NCBI RefSeq assembly: GCF_001007875.1
Contig: NZ_CP011412.1
Span: forward strand, 2,108,001-2,172,000
Reading direction: 5' to 3'
DNA: 64,000 bases
From: Sedimenticola thiotaurini
GTDB taxonomy: Bacteria; Pseudomonadota; Gammaproteobacteria; Chromatiales; Chromatiaceae
Numbering within the stretch: position 1 is the stretch's first letter; each line of letters opens with the position of its first letter. Below, one piece after another: positions 1-10,305 of the stretch. A program made the position numbers and the translations under genes. The notes below the pieces were generated by a model that searched no databases, had not been told where the DNA came from, and was given only the letters and a program-made list of their open reading frames with translations.

Positions 1-345
1 GGCGGCCTGCACTGCGGCGGGATCCAGTGAGGCGACCGTGGGGCTGTCCGGATCGACCCGCTCCTCTTCTTCGATCGGCACCAGTGACAGTTTTCCAGAG
101 TCAGGTATCGCTTGCATCGGCTCCAGGCGTACCACCATACCGACCGATTCCAGTGCCTGCAGATACTTTTCCGCCTTCAGCTTCTCCAGCGATTTCTTCA
201 GAACCACCTCGCGGACCGATGAGAGCAGCTTTCGCGCCTTGGCTTCGGGCACTTTGAAGCGTTTACAGAAATCCGCGATGGCATCCTCAACATCAATGCC
301 GGATCGCAGTTTACCGGTGTAGATAACCTGATAGTGCTCCGCCAC
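1..345 (-). CDS. Unrecognised protein, N-terminal part only (gene runs off the window)
   Basis: An open frame of 115 codons runs from a GTG at 345 down to base 1 with no stop, so the gene continues beyond the window. The GTG was chosen because an AGGAG lies 8 bases upstream (354-358) and no in-frame ATG precedes it. The first 80 or so residues (AEHYQVIYTGKLRSG at the start, then repeated Lys and Glu, then ESVGMVVRLEP) look like a small alpha/beta domain that I have seen at the N-terminus of various gammaproteobacterial membrane or regulatory proteins. It is followed by an acidic linker rich in Glu and Asp. I cannot name the function. It is the last gene on this strand after the fba terminator and has its own candidate promoter. 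Confidence 0.7.
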   Translation of the reverse strand, partial: MAEHYQVIYTGKLRSGIDVEDAIADFCKRFKVPEAKARKLLSSVREVVLKKSLEKLKAEKYLQALESVGMVVRLEPMQAIPDSGKLSLVPIEEEERVDPDSPTVASLDPAAVQAA

Positions 346-467
346 AATATCATCTCCTAACTGGTTGTCATTATTGTTATGCGGACCACGCCCGGGTGTG
401 GTCCACCAAGCCCGTACCCTAAATCCGCAACCATCCGACCTCGCCGCCGACAGAGCACTAGCGGTGG

Positions 468-496
468 ATTCTAAGACATGCGGCCAAAAATCTAAA
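468..496 (-). promoter_or_regulatory. Candidate sigma-70 promoter for the partial gene
   Basis: On the minus strand TTTAGA (491-496) and TAGAAT (468-473) are separated by exactly 17 bases. They match the -35 and -10 consensus at 4 of 6 and 5 of 6 positions. Transcription would start near 460 and leave a leader of about 115 bases containing the GGACCAC / GTGGTCC hairpin. This is a prediction from sequence only. Confidence 0.35.
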
Positions 497-651
497 TCGA
501 AGGCGCCATTAAATTGCCCCGCAGGTGGCTATTTTGTCGGTTATACCCGGTTTCGTTACCGCATTCCGGCTATGGGCGGAGAGACCCGCCTTTTAATTCC
601 CCTACCCTGATCCCGACCACCCCTGTCCTGAACACCTGGCCGAAGCCGCAT

Positions 652-679
652 AAAAAAAGGGTGCCCGCAGGCACCCTTT
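652..679 (-). terminator. Intrinsic terminator after fba
   Basis: On the minus strand a perfect 10-bp stem (AAAGGGTGCC with GGCACCCTTT) closes a four-base loop and runs into a T tract (658-652). It begins 22 bases after the fba stop and is the textbook rho-independent form, closing the tkt-gap-pgk-pyk-fba operon. Confidence 0.9.
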
Positions 680-701
680 CATGCAGCAGCACCGATCCCG
701 G

Positions 702-1766
702 TCAGCTGATTTTCGGATCCAGCTCGCCCTTTTCATACAGACCGAACATGGTCTCGAGAGATTTGGCGCGGATCTTTGAGGCGTGACCACTGCAACCAAA
801 CGCTTCGTAGCGGGCTTTGCAGATCTCCTTCATGCCCTGGGTGGCCTCCTTCAGGAACTTACGCGGATCAAAGTTGGAGGGGTTCTCCTGCAGGTGCCGG
901 CGAATCGAACCGGTCGATGCCATGCGCAGGTCGGTGTCGATATTGACCTTGCGCACACCGTGCTTGATACCTTCAACAATCTCTTCAACCGGTACACCAT
1001 AGGTCTGCCCCATGTCACCACCGAAGTTGTTGATAATGGCCAGCCACTCCTGCGGCACCGAGGAGGAGCCGTGCATCACCAGATGGGTGTTGGGAATGCG
1101 CTGATGGATCTCCTTGATCCGGTCGATGCGGAGTACTTCACCGGTCGGTTTCTTGGTGAACTTGTAGGCACCGTGGGAGGTACCGATGGCGATGGCCAGG
1201 GCGTCCACCTGGGTCTGCTTGACAAAATCAGCCGCCTGTTCGGGATCGGTCAGCAGCTGGTCCATATCCAGCTTACCCTCAGCACCGATGCCGTCCTCTT
1301 CACCCGCTTCACCGGTCTCCAGGGAGCCGAGACAACCCAGCTCACCCTCGACAGATACGCCACCGGCGTGAGCCATCTCCACCACCCGCCGGGTCACATC
1401 CACGTTGTACTCGTAGGATGAGGGGGTCTTGCCATCGGTCATCAGGGACCCATCCATCATGACCGACGAGAAACCGGACTGGATGGAGCGCAGGCAGACT
1501 GCCGGGGAGGTGCCATGATCCTGGTGCATAACGATGGGGATGTGCGGATAAGCCTCCAGGGCCGCCAGGATCAGGTGCCGCAGGAAGGTCTCGCCGGCGT
1601 AGGCACGCGCCCCTGCCGAACCCTGCATGATGACCGGGCTGTCGGTTTCATCAGCCGCCTGCATGATGGCGTGAACCTGCTCCATATTGTTGACGTTGAA
1701 CGCCGGCATACCGAACTGGTGGTCAGCGGCATAGTCCAGCAGCTGTCGCATGGAAATAAGAGGCAT
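702..1766 (-). CDS. fba: Class II fructose-1,6-bisphosphate aldolase
   Basis: Cleaves or forms fructose-1,6-bisphosphate from glyceraldehyde-3-phosphate and dihydroxyacetone phosphate in the cytoplasm, and in autotrophs also makes sedoheptulose bisphosphate. The 354-residue protein has class II features: HQDHG at residues 81-85 (catalytic Asp83 and zinc ligand His84), ASTGSIRR for phosphate binding, and the AFNVNN start typical of the Calvin-cycle (CbbA) type aldolase. The ATG has AGAAGGAG upstream. It is the last gene of the tkt-gap-pgk-pyk-fba operon, 170 bases after pyk, and is followed by a strong terminator. The product is secure; a specific role in carbon fixation is inferred from context. 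Confidence 0.95.
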   Translation of the reverse strand: MPLISMRQLLDYAADHQFGMPAFNVNNMEQVHAIMQAADETDSPVIMQGSAGARAYAGETFLRHLILAALEAYPHIPIVMHQDHGTSPAVCLRSIQSGFSSVMMDGSLMTDGKTPSSYEYNVDVTRRVVEMAHAGGVSVEGELGCLGSLETGEAGEEDGIGAEGKLDMDQLLTDPEQAADFVKQTQVDALAIAIGTSHGAYKFTKKPTGEVLRIDRIKEIHQRIPNTHLVMHGSSSVPQEWLAIINNFGGDMGQTYGVPVEEIVEGIKHGVRKVNIDTDLRMASTGSIRRHLQENPSNFDPRKFLKEATQGMKEICKARYEAFGCSGHASKIRAKSLETMFGLYEKGELDPKIS

Positions 1767-1938
1767 TGTGTTCTCCTTCTCTAGATGATGTCTTATGTAA
1801 TCCGCCGGACGATAACCCGCCCGTGTAATAAATCAAGCGCCGGGGGTGCACATCTTTTCCAGACCCTGCGGTCATCCCGGACGCGTTATTCTCATGAGGG
1901 CATCTTCACTATGCCCATCCTGTCCACTGTTATCCCAT

Positions 1939-3384
1939 TCAGGCCGGGTCGGCAGTATGTTCACCGACACGCAGAATTTTCATCACGTTGGTGCCACCCA
2001 TCACCCCGTTGGTATCACCTTTGGTGATGATCAGCAGATCGCCGTTGCGCACCGCGCCCCGCTGCAGCATCTCATCCACGATCGCCTTGTTGATATCCTG
2101 AGCGTCGCCATTGGCCACATCGAAACTGACCGGATAGACACCCCGGAACAGGGTCACTTTGCGCCGGGTCCCTACGTGGGAAGTGAGGGCATAAATCGGA
2201 ATCCCGGAACTGATACGGGACATCCACATGGGCGTATAGCCGGTCTCGGTCCAGGCCGCGATAGCCGCCACATTCAGGTGGTTGGCAGTATACATGGCGG
2301 CCATGGCGATGGCCTCATCAATACGGCCGAACACGCTGTTGAGACGGTGATGGGACTTGCGCACCTTGCGCTGCTTCTCCGCCTCGCGGCAGATCTTGCT
2401 CATCGCCTCCACGGTCTGTACCGGGTAGTGGCCGGCGGCGGTCTCCGCCGACAGCATCACCGCATCGGTACCGTCCAGCACCGCATTGGCCACGTCAAAC
2501 ACTTCGGCCCGGGTCGGGATCGGATGTTCGATCATCGACTCCATCATCTGGGTGGCGGTAATCGCCACCTTGTTGCGTGAACGGGCCAGGCGAATCAGCC
2601 GCTTCTGTACCGCCGGCAGTTCGGCATCACCAATCTCGACTCCCAGGTCGCCCCGGGCGATCATGATCGCCTCGGACGCCTCGACAATCTCTTCGATCAC
2701 CTCCAGCGCCTCAGCCCGCTCCACCTTGGAGACGATACCGCCCTCGCCGCCCGCCTCCCGCAGCAGCGCCCTGGCCTGGTTCACATCCTCGGCGCTGCGC
2801 ACGAAGGAGACCGCCAGGTAGTCCGCCTCGATACTGGCGGCAAAACGGATATCCTCCTTGTCCTTGTCGGTCAGCGCCGGGGCGGAGAGCCCACCCCCCT
2901 GCTTGTTGATGCCCTTGCTGTTGGAGAGTTCGCCACCGGTCTCCACCTTGCAGTCGATCTCGGTCTCGCTCACCTCGTTGACCCAGAGCACAATAGCCCC
3001 GTCGGCCAGTACCAGGGTATCGCCCCGTTTCACATCCTTTATCAGTTCAGGAAAGGTGAGTCCGACCCGCTCCTGATTGCCCTCTTTGGGTCCGCAGCGG
3101 GTATCCAGCACAAAACGCGCCCCCTGCTCCAGAAAGACCTTGCCCTCACGGAATCCGGTGATCCGGATCTTGGGTCCCTGCAGATCCACCAGCACACCCA
3201 CCTGCCGGCCGCTGGCCCGGGCCCGGTCCCGCACCGCTTCGGCACGGCGCAGATGCTCCTCATGGGTGCCGTGCGAGAGATTCAGGCGTACCACATCCAC
3301 ACCGGCACCGATCAGTTGATCAAGCACCTTGGGGTCGTCGGTTGCCGGACCCAGTGTGGCCAATATTTTGGTTCTTCTTAGCAT
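1939..3384 (-). CDS. pyk: Pyruvate kinase
   Basis: Transfers phosphate from phosphoenolpyruvate to ADP, giving pyruvate and ATP. The 481-residue protein opens with RRTKILATLGPAT and contains NLSHG, the catalytic-lysine stretch SKVERAEALE, the metal-binding MIARGDLGVE and the TQMMESMI motif in family order, so it is full length. The ATG is preceded by GGAG, and the sequence just 5' of that GGAG forms a 13-bp hairpin shared with the pgk-pyk spacer. Its place among reversible sugar-phosphate genes is notable because the step is irreversible; pyk within a tkt-gap-pgk-fba group recurs in autotrophic proteobacteria. Confidence 0.95.
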   Translation of the reverse strand: MLRRTKILATLGPATDDPKVLDQLIGAGVDVVRLNLSHGTHEEHLRRAEAVRDRARASGRQVGVLVDLQGPKIRITGFREGKVFLEQGARFVLDTRCGPKEGNQERVGLTFPELIKDVKRGDTLVLADGAIVLWVNEVSETEIDCKVETGGELSNSKGINKQGGGLSAPALTDKDKEDIRFAASIEADYLAVSFVRSAEDVNQARALLREAGGEGGIVSKVERAEALEVIEEIVEASEAIMIARGDLGVEIGDAELPAVQKRLIRLARSRNKVAITATQMMESMIEHPIPTRAEVFDVANAVLDGTDAVMLSAETAAGHYPVQTVEAMSKICREAEKQRKVRKSHHRLNSVFGRIDEAIAMAAMYTANHLNVAAIAAWTETGYTPMWMSRISSGIPIYALTSHVGTRRKVTLFRGVYPVSFDVANGDAQDINKAIVDEMLQRGAVRNGDLLIITKGDTNGVMGGTNVMKILRVGEHTADPA

Positions 3385-3393
3385 AATTTCTCC

Positions 3394-3428
3394 GAAGCCG
3401 GCGCCCGATCCTCACGGGTGCCGGCTTC
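3394..3428 (-). other. Intercistronic hairpin between pgk and pyk
   Basis: Arms 3394-3406 and 3416-3428 pair over 13 positions with a single G-T wobble around a 9-base loop. There is no T run, so it is not an ordinary terminator. On the minus strand its 3' arm ends directly against the GGAG (3390-3393) of pyk, so it could stabilise an RNA 3' end or tune pyk translation. Confidence 0.6.
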
Positions 3429-3435
3429 CCGTTGG

Positions 3436-4617
3436 TCAGCCAGCCGCCCGCGACTCCAGCATCTCCACCGCCGGCAGTTTCTTGCCTTCCAGGAATTCCA
3501 GGAAGGCTCCACCACCGGTTGAGATATAGGAGACACGATCGGCGATGGCATATTTATCCACGGCGGCCAATGTATCGCCGCCACCTGCAATCGAAAACGC
3601 CGCCGATTCGGCAATCGCCAACCCCAGGGTCTGGGTGCCGGCGCCAAACTGATCAAATTCAAACACGCCCACCGGGCCATTCCAGACGATGGTGCCGGCC
3701 GATTTCATCATCTCGGCAAAGCGGGCCGCCGTCTCGGGACCGATATCGAAAATCATGTCATCATCCGCCACATCCTCGACCCGCTTGACGGTCGCCTCGG
3801 CGGATTCGGAAAACTCCTTGCCACAGACCACGTCGGTGGGGACCGGTATCTCGCCACCCTTGGCCTTGGCCACCTCCATCAGCCGCTTGGCCTCCGGGAT
3901 CAGGTCCGCCTCGTAAAGCGATTTGCCCACGTTATAACCGGCCGCGGCAATAAAGGTGTTGGCAATACCGCCACCGGGAATCAGCTGATCGACGATCTTT
4001 GACAGTGCATCCAGCACGGTCAGCTTAGTGGAGACCTTGGAACCACCCACGATGGCCGCCATGGGGCGCGCCGGGTTATCCAACGCCCGGCCGAGGGCCT
4101 CCAGTTCGCCCGCCAATAACGGACCGGCACAGGCGGTCGGCGCATAGGTGCCGGCACCATGGGTGGATGCCTGGGCCCGGTGGGCGGTACCGAAGGCGTC
4201 CATCACATAGACGTCGCACAAGGACGCATACTGGCGTGACAGGGTCTCGTCGTTTTTCTTCTCCCCCACGTTGAAGCGCACATTCTCCAGCAACACCACG
4301 TCACCGTTATTCATGGACGGGGGGGTCTGCAGATAGTCGCTGACCAGCCGCACCTCCTTCCCCAGCGCATCGGACAGATAAGTGGCCACCGGTTGCAGCG
4401 AGAACTCTTCAGCAAACTCACCCTCGGTGGGGCGCCCCAGATGGGACATCAGCAGCACCTGGGCACCCGCCTTGACGCAGTGTTCAATGGTCGGCAGGGA
4501 GGCGCGGATACGCTTATCCGAAGCCACCTTGCCCGCCTTGATGGGTACATTCAGATCCTGACGGATCAGCACCCGTTTACCCGCAAGGTCAAGGTCGGTC
4601 ATTTTGATAACGGACAT
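3436..4617 (-). CDS. pgk: Phosphoglycerate kinase
   Basis: Interconverts 1,3-bisphosphoglycerate plus ADP with 3-phosphoglycerate plus ATP. The 393 residues match the usual bacterial length. Visible motifs are the N-terminal [12 protein letters not shown], the conserved [24 protein letters not shown], the nucleotide-binding WNGPVGVFE and the C-terminal [11 protein letters not shown] and [10 protein letters not shown]. The ATG has AGGAG nine bases upstream. It lies third in the operon, downstream of gap and separated from it by 170 bases that hold a perfect 44-bp palindrome. It can work in glycolysis or, in an autotroph, in the reductive direction. Confidence 0.95.
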   Translation of the reverse strand: MSVIKMTDLDLAGKRVLIRQDLNVPIKAGKVASDKRIRASLPTIEHCVKAGAQVLLMSHLGRPTEGEFAEEFSLQPVATYLSDALGKEVRLVSDYLQTPPSMNNGDVVLLENVRFNVGEKKNDETLSRQYASLCDVYVMDAFGTAHRAQASTHGAGTYAPTACAGPLLAGELEALGRALDNPARPMAAIVGGSKVSTKLTVLDALSKIVDQLIPGGGIANTFIAAAGYNVGKSLYEADLIPEAKRLMEVAKAKGGEIPVPTDVVCGKEFSESAEATVKRVEDVADDDMIFDIGPETAARFAEMMKSAGTIVWNGPVGVFEFDQFGAGTQTLGLAIAESAAFSIAGGGDTLAAVDKYAIADRVSYISTGGGAFLEFLEGKKLPAVEMLESRAAG

Positions 4618-4702
4618 GGAAAGGATCTCCTGAGAAGGTATGGTTATTACTTATAAAGGGATTAGATGAAACGGTTGTCTCAGCTAATACCTCTAGTGGT
4701 GA

Positions 4703-4746
4703 AACCGTCGCCCCGGTGCCGCAGCTGCGGCACCGGGGCGACGGTT
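4703..4746. repeat. Perfect 44-bp palindrome between gap and pgk
   Basis: The two 22-base halves (4703-4724 and 4725-4746) are exact reverse complements with no spacer, giving a very stable GC-rich hairpin in RNA or a cruciform in DNA. It lies in the gap-pgk spacer. No T tract follows on the minus strand, so processing, stabilisation or partial termination is more likely than full termination. Confidence 0.85.
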
Positions 4747-4787
4747 GTCAGGCGGGAGGAGAGAGCGACTCCCGCCCGGCCATGCCA

Positions 4788-5870
<1,083 letters not shown>

Positions 5871-7856
5871 TTAAAGCGTCTCTTCCACTGCCTTGACGAC
5901 ATTTTCAACGGTAAAACCGAACTCCTTGAACAGCTGGTCTGCCGGTGCAGATTCACCGAAGCGGCTGATGCCCACCACTTTGTTGGCATACTTGTACCAC
6001 CCATCCGGGATACCCGCTTCGACCACCACCCGGGCCGTCACCGCTGCGGGCAGGACACGCTCACGATAGTCCTCGCTCTGGGCCTCAAACAGATCCACCG
6101 ACGGCATAGATACCACCCGGATGCGCTTGCCCTTGCCGGTCAACTCCGCCGCCGCGTCAACCGCCAGCCCCACTTCCGAACCGGTGGCGATCAGGATGGC
6201 ATCCGGCGTACCTTCGCAGTCACGCAATACATAACCACCCTTGGCGATATCGGCGATCTGCTGTTCGTCCCGCTGCATAAACGGTAACCCCTGACGGGAG
6301 AAGATCAGACAGGAGGGGCCATCCGCACGTTCAATGGCGGCCTTCCAGGCCACGGCGGTCTCCACCGTATCACAGGGGCGCCATACCGACATGTTGGGGA
6401 TCATGCGCAGGGTGGCGATCTGTTCAACCGGCTGATGGGTCGGTCCATCCTCACCCAGGCCAATCGAGTCATGGGTGTAAACAAACAGGGAGCGCTGTTT
6501 CATCAGCGCCGCCATACGCAGGGCGTTACGGGCATACTCGGAGAACATCAGGAAGGTGGCACCGAACGGAATCAGCCCGCCATGCAGCGCCACACCATTC
6601 ATGATGGCGGACATACCAAACTCACGCACCCCGTAGTTGATGTAGTTGGATTCGGGCGAGTCGGCCCGCATCGGCTTGTAGCCAGACCACTCAGTCAGGT
6701 TGGAACAACCCAGGTCGGCGGAACCGCCAAACAGCTCCGGCAACAGGGCGGCATAACCCTCGATCGACGCCAGGGAGGCCTGGCGGGTGGCCGGACTCTT
6801 CGCCTCGGCATTCATCTGGGCTACGAACTCAGCCGACTTGGCGGCCCAATCTTCCGGCAGATCGCCGGCCATGCGCCGTTTGAATTCCGCTGCCAGTTCC
6901 GGGTAGGCCTCCTGGTAAGCGGCAAACTTCTGGTTCCAGGCCGCCTCGGCAGCAGCACCTTTCTCACGGGCATCCCAACCGGCATAGACATCTTCCGGCA
7001 CTTCAAACGGACCGTGATCCCAACCCAGCGCAGCCTTGGTCAGATTGATCTCTTCATCGCCCAGCGGCGCACCGTGGCAGGCGTGGCTGCCGGCCTTGTT
7101 GGGTGAACCGAAACCGATGGTGGTCCTGGCACAGATCAGGGTCGGCTTGTCGGTCATCGCCTTGGCCATCTCCAGCGCTTTGTTGATCGCCTCGGCATCA
7201 TGTCCGTCCACGTCGCGAATCACATGCCAGCCGTAGGCCTCGAAGCGCTTCGGCGTGTCATCCCGGAACCAGCCCTCCACATGACCATCGATGGAGATAC
7301 CGTTGTCATCCCAGACAGCAATCAGGTTACCCAGGCCCAGGGTACCGGCCAGGGAGCAGGCTTCGTGGGAGATGCCTTCCATCATGCAGCCATCGCCAAG
7401 AAACACGTAGGTATTGTGGTCGACGATGGTGTGACCATCACGGTTGAACTCCGCCGCCAGGGCACGCTCGGCAATGGCCATACCCACCGCATTGGTGATG
7501 CCCTGGCCAAGCGGGCCGGTGGTGGTCTCCACGCCCGGCGCATAACCATACTCCGGGTGTCCCGGCGTCTTGGAGTGCAACTGCCGGAACTGTTTCAGGT
7601 CATCAATGCTCAGATCGTAGCCGCTCAGGTGCAGCAGGGAGTAGATCAGCATGGAACCGTGTCCGTTGGAGAGTACAAAGCGATCCCGGTCGGGCCAATC
7701 GGGATTGGCCGGATTGTGTTTCAGATAGTCATTCCAAAGCACTTCGGCAATATCCGCCATACCCATGGGCGCACCGGGGTGGCCCGATTTGGCTTTCTGG
7801 ACCGCATCCATGCTCAGGGCACGGACGGCATTTGCAAGATTTCTGCGTGAGGACAT
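5871..7856 (-). CDS. tkt: Transketolase
   Basis: Thiamine-diphosphate enzyme moving two-carbon units between sugar phosphates in the pentose phosphate and Calvin cycles. The 661 residues match full-length transketolases. Visible are [33 protein letters not shown], the TPP motif [13 protein letters not shown] ending in DDNGISIDG, and the pyrimidine-domain [13 protein letters not shown] with [13 protein letters not shown]. The start at 7856 is preferred to an in-frame upstream one at 7922 because GGAGAG lies just before it and the family begins at this point. First gene of the operon with gap, pgk, pyk and fba; the roughly 285 bases upstream are AT-rich and probably hold the promoter. Confidence 0.95.
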   Translation of the reverse strand: MSSRRNLANAVRALSMDAVQKAKSGHPGAPMGMADIAEVLWNDYLKHNPANPDWPDRDRFVLSNGHGSMLIYSLLHLSGYDLSIDDLKQFRQLHSKTPGHPEYGYAPGVETTTGPLGQGITNAVGMAIAERALAAEFNRDGHTIVDHNTYVFLGDGCMMEGISHEACSLAGTLGLGNLIAVWDDNGISIDGHVEGWFRDDTPKRFEAYGWHVIRDVDGHDAEAINKALEMAKAMTDKPTLICARTTIGFGSPNKAGSHACHGAPLGDEEINLTKAALGWDHGPFEVPEDVYAGWDAREKGAAAEAAWNQKFAAYQEAYPELAAEFKRRMAGDLPEDWAAKSAEFVAQMNAEAKSPATRQASLASIEGYAALLPELFGGSADLGCSNLTEWSGYKPMRADSPESNYINYGVREFGMSAIMNGVALHGGLIPFGATFLMFSEYARNALRMAALMKQRSLFVYTHDSIGLGEDGPTHQPVEQIATLRMIPNMSVWRPCDTVETAVAWKAAIERADGPSCLIFSRQGLPFMQRDEQQIADIAKGGYVLRDCEGTPDAILIATGSEVGLAVDAAAELTGKGKRIRVVSMPSVDLFEAQSEDYRERVLPAAVTARVVVEAGIPDGWYKYANKVVGISRFGESAPADQLFKEFGFTVENVVKAVEETL

Positions 7857-8141
7857 ATGTCTCTCCTGTCTTAAGGATGGTTTAGTAATTTTGTGGCCGT
7901 CCGGCTGTAACCTGGTCGGCAACAGGAAACGCCGCCAAGGGAGGCGTTGCCTGATAAATTTTTTAACTGTACTGATCCGGTCATATGCCCGGCACCGGGT
8001 GGATCATTCTTGCGCCATCATCTGCGCGGGGCAAGCCAGATCCGCTTATAGGGGTAAAAACAGTGCCCCGATTTAATCGCAATATATTGATTTATTTATA
8101 TTTAATAAAAACAAAAAATGGACGAACCGTACCTGTCCCGG

Positions 8142-8699
8142 TTACTGGTCCCGCCATTTTATCGAACAGCCAATGCTGGGGATCTGCTCCTCCGGACCCG
8201 CTCCGGTCATGGCGACCTGGCGCATTGCCTCATACAGTTCACGCCGCACATCCTCCGGTGCAGCCGCCTTGCCACTGGCATCCAGTCGCCCACGGTACTG
8301 CAACCGGAGATCAGCGTTATAGCCAAAAAAATCGGGTGTACAGACAGCCCCGTACTGCTTGGCCACGGACTGGCTCTCATCCAACAGGTAGGGGAACGGG
8401 AAGCGGTACTGCTGCGCAACCCTGACCATGTTCTCAAAAGAATCCTCTTCGTAGAGGGTCGGGTCATTCGACATGATCGCCACCGAGTTAACCCCCAACT
8501 CCTTCAGTTCTGCTGTGTCACGGACAATCCGTTCCCGTATCGCCTGGACGTAAGGGCAGTGATTACAGATAAACATCACCAGCAGCCCGTTCTCCCCCCG
8601 GCAATCCGCCAGGGTCCACTGTTTTCCGTCCACGCCGGGGAGATTAAAATCAATCGCCGGCAATCCGAAATCGCATACCGGAGTCTGCAGGGAAACCAT
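8142..8699 (-). CDS. Thioredoxin-fold peroxiredoxin-like protein (AhpC/TSA superfamily)
   Basis: A 185-residue single-domain protein of the peroxiredoxin-like (PRX-like1) group. The N-terminus DFGLPAIDFNLPGVDGKQW is the TSA/AhpC start and MFICNHCPYVQAI carries the CxxC-type redox pair that characterises the group; TPDFFGYNADL is the cis-proline region. It lacks a signal peptide, so it is probably cytoplasmic. The start at 8699 is chosen over 8714 because GGGAGG sits six bases upstream. It lies upstream of tkt on the same strand but separated by about 285 AT-rich bases, so it is probably a separate unit. The substrate is not known; a redox or peroxide role is inferred. Confidence 0.85.
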   Translation of the reverse strand: MVSLQTPVCDFGLPAIDFNLPGVDGKQWTLADCRGENGLLVMFICNHCPYVQAIRERIVRDTAELKELGVNSVAIMSNDPTLYEEDSFENMVRVAQQYRFPFPYLLDESQSVAKQYGAVCTPDFFGYNADLRLQYRGRLDASGKAAAPEDVRRELYEAMRQVAMTGAGPEEQIPSIGCSIKWRDQ

Positions 8700-8806
8700 A
8701 CCGCACCCTCCCATTCAGAGGCGCAAAATCAAAGGAACATAATCCTACCTTAAAAGAATGACAAGATTGATATAAAATTCTTATGGAAGTCATTACCGTG
8801 GATTAA

Positions 8807-8835
8807 TTGACATTGGTTGGGGCTGCGGCTACCGT
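8807..8835 (+). promoter_or_regulatory. Candidate sigma-70 promoter of metK
   Basis: A perfect TTGACA (8807-8812) is followed after 17 bases by TACCGT (8830-8835), which keeps the three best-conserved -10 bases. Transcription would start near 8842 and give a leader of about 130 bases that contains an intrinsic terminator before metK. Confidence 0.45.
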
Positions 8836-8915
8836 AGGACGGCGCCAATTTGACTCAGATTGCGGGCGCTCTACAAATGCAGCTAAAGCGAGGGAACAGT
8901 TATAAGGATTACTGT

Positions 8916-8950
8916 AAACCCGTCTTTAGCACTCGCTGGACGGGTTTTTT
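8916..8950 (+). terminator. Intrinsic terminator in the metK leader (possible attenuator)
   Basis: AAACCCGTC (8916-8924) pairs with GACGGGTTT (8939-8947), closing a 14-base loop and running into T residues to 8950 and beyond. It sits only 22 bases before the metK ATG. Two upstream segments can pair with its loop: GCTAAAG (8882-8888) with CTTTAGC (8924-8930), and AGCGAG (8887-8892) with CTCGCT (8932-8937). A small hairpin ACAGT/ACTGT (8896-8915) lies between. This arrangement suggests conditional termination, but it could also end a separate small RNA. Confidence 0.7.
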
Positions 8951-8971
8951 ATTTTCCGGAAGACATACTTT

Positions 8972-10144
8972 ATGAGTGATTATATCTTTACCTCCGAATC
9001 GGTCTCTGAAGGCCACCCCGACAAAGTCGCAGACCAGATCTCCGACGCGGTGCTGGACGAGATCCTGGCCCGGGATCCGGACCCGGAACACGCCCGGGTG
9101 GCCTGTGAAACCATGATCAAAACCGGTGCTGTTATTGTGGCCGGCGAAATCACCACCAACGCCTGGGTCGATCTGGATGATCTGGTGCGCAAGGTGATCT
9201 GTGATATCGGCTACACCAGTTCGGACGTGGGCTTTGATGGCAGCACCTGCGCGGTCATGTCCCTGATCGGCAAACAGTCCAGCAACATCGCCCAGGGCGT
9301 GGACCGTAAGGCACCGGAGGAGCAGGGGGCCGGCGATCAGGGCCTGATGTTCGGCTATGCCACCAATGAAACCGATGTATTGATGCCCGCCCCCATCACC
9401 TATGCCCACCGGCTGGTGGAGCGCCAATCGGAGATGCGCAAGAAGCGGGTACTGCCCTGGCTGCGTCCCGACGCCAAGAGCCAGGTAACCCTGCGCTATG
9501 AGAACGATGTGGTCACCGGTATCGACGCCGTGGTGCTCTCCACCCAGCACGACCCGGATATCAAGCAGAGTGATCTGATTGAGGCGGTGATGGAGAACAT
9601 CCTGCAGCCGGTACTGCCCAAGGCGTGGCTGGACAAGTGCCCGCAGGAGAAGATCCACATCAATCCCACCGGCTCCTTTGTGATCGGTGGCCCGGTGGGG
9701 GATTGCGGCCTGACCGGACGCAAGATTATCGTCGACACCTACGGTGGCGCGGCGCGCCATGGTGGTGGCGCCTTCTCCGGCAAGGACCCCTCCAAGGTGG
9801 ACCGTTCAGCTGCCTACGCGGGGCGCTACGTGGCAAAAAACATCGTGGCGGCAGGCTTGGCCGACCGTTGTGAGATCCAGGTCTCCTACGCCATTGGCGT
9901 GGCCGAGCCCACTTCCATCTCGATTGAGACCTTCGGTACCGCCAAGATCGATGAGGCGAAGATCGCCCAGCTGGTGCGTGATCACTTCGATCTGCGCCCC
10001 TACGGCATTCTGCAGATGCTGGACCTGGTCAAGCCCATCTATCGGAAGACAGCCGCCTACGGCCACTTCGGCCGGGAAGAACCGGAGTTTACCTGGGAAC
10101 GGACAGACAAGGCCGAGGCACTGCGCGCCGACGCCGGGTTATGA
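8972..10144 (+). CDS. metK: S-adenosylmethionine synthetase (methionine adenosyltransferase)
   Basis: Makes S-adenosylmethionine from methionine and ATP, the methyl donor of the cell. The 390 residues are full length. Signature pieces include [18 protein letters not shown] at the N-terminus, GAGDQG, and the glycine-rich P-loop region [16 protein letters not shown], followed by a C-terminal TKAxxYGHFGR-type segment ([14 protein letters not shown]). The ATG has GGAAGA upstream and overlaps the stop of a 32-codon leader frame. It heads the methyl-cycle genes metK-ahcY-metF. Regulation is likely at the leader terminator (8916-8950), and the next gene is preceded by an SAH riboswitch. Confidence 0.96.
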   Translation: MSDYIFTSESVSEGHPDKVADQISDAVLDEILARDPDPEHARVACETMIKTGAVIVAGEITTNAWVDLDDLVRKVICDIGYTSSDVGFDGSTCAVMSLIGKQSSNIAQGVDRKAPEEQGAGDQGLMFGYATNETDVLMPAPITYAHRLVERQSEMRKKRVLPWLRPDAKSQVTLRYENDVVTGIDAVVLSTQHDPDIKQSDLIEAVMENILQPVLPKAWLDKCPQEKIHINPTGSFVIGGPVGDCGLTGRKIIVDTYGGAARHGGGAFSGKDPSKVDRSAAYAGRYVAKNIVAAGLADRCEIQVSYAIGVAEPTSISIETFGTAKIDEAKIAQLVRDHFDLRPYGILQMLDLVKPIYRKTAAYGHFGREEPEFTWERTDKAEALRADAGL

Positions 10145-10212
10145 CCTGCAGCACGCTGGCATGGGAAACCAACCATTCAGCCTGCAAACAGTAGAGTGAG
10201 ATAACGTAATAC

Positions 10213-10286
10213 CCCTCCCGAGAAGCGCTGCAACAGGGTCACCTGCCAGGCTCGGGAGTGGGAACATGGGTAATGAACGGCGCTTG
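10213..10286 (+). promoter_or_regulatory. S-adenosylhomocysteine (SAH) riboswitch
   Basis: The sequence between metK and ahcY matches the SAH riboswitch of beta- and gammaproteobacteria. Stem P1 is CTCCCGAG (10215-10222) with CTCGGGAG (10251-10258), perfect over 8 bp. The conserved core has GCGCTGCAAC and GCCAGGCTCGGG. The pseudoknot is AAGCGC (10223-10228) with GCGCTT (10280-10285), also perfect. It ends ten bases before the GGAG of ahcY. In the known family, binding of SAH raises expression of the SAH-recycling gene downstream. Confidence 0.92.
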
Positions 10287-10305
10287 GTTTTTTCGGAGAC
10301 TAAAC

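Larger units (their letters stand above)
346..701. other. Intergenic region between the partial gene and fba
   Basis: No convincing gene is seen in these 356 bases. The stretch holds the fba terminator (652-679), a candidate sigma-70 promoter for the leftward partial gene (468-496), and an inverted repeat GGACCAC / GTGGTCC around 383-404 that would fall in the 5' untranslated region of that gene. Short open frames here have no ribosome binding site and were not accepted. Confidence 0.6.

Noticed and set aside
365-610. Short plus-strand frames upstream of fba
   Set aside because: No ribosome site, no recognisable protein, and they overlap the terminator and promoter region.
4704-4745. 44-bp palindrome as a standard rho-independent terminator of gap
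   Set aside because: No T tract follows on the minus strand, so I list it as a repeat with unknown function instead.
8761-8971. MetJ operator before metK
   Set aside because: No AGACGTCT-like tandem boxes are present; control more likely lies in the leader RNA.
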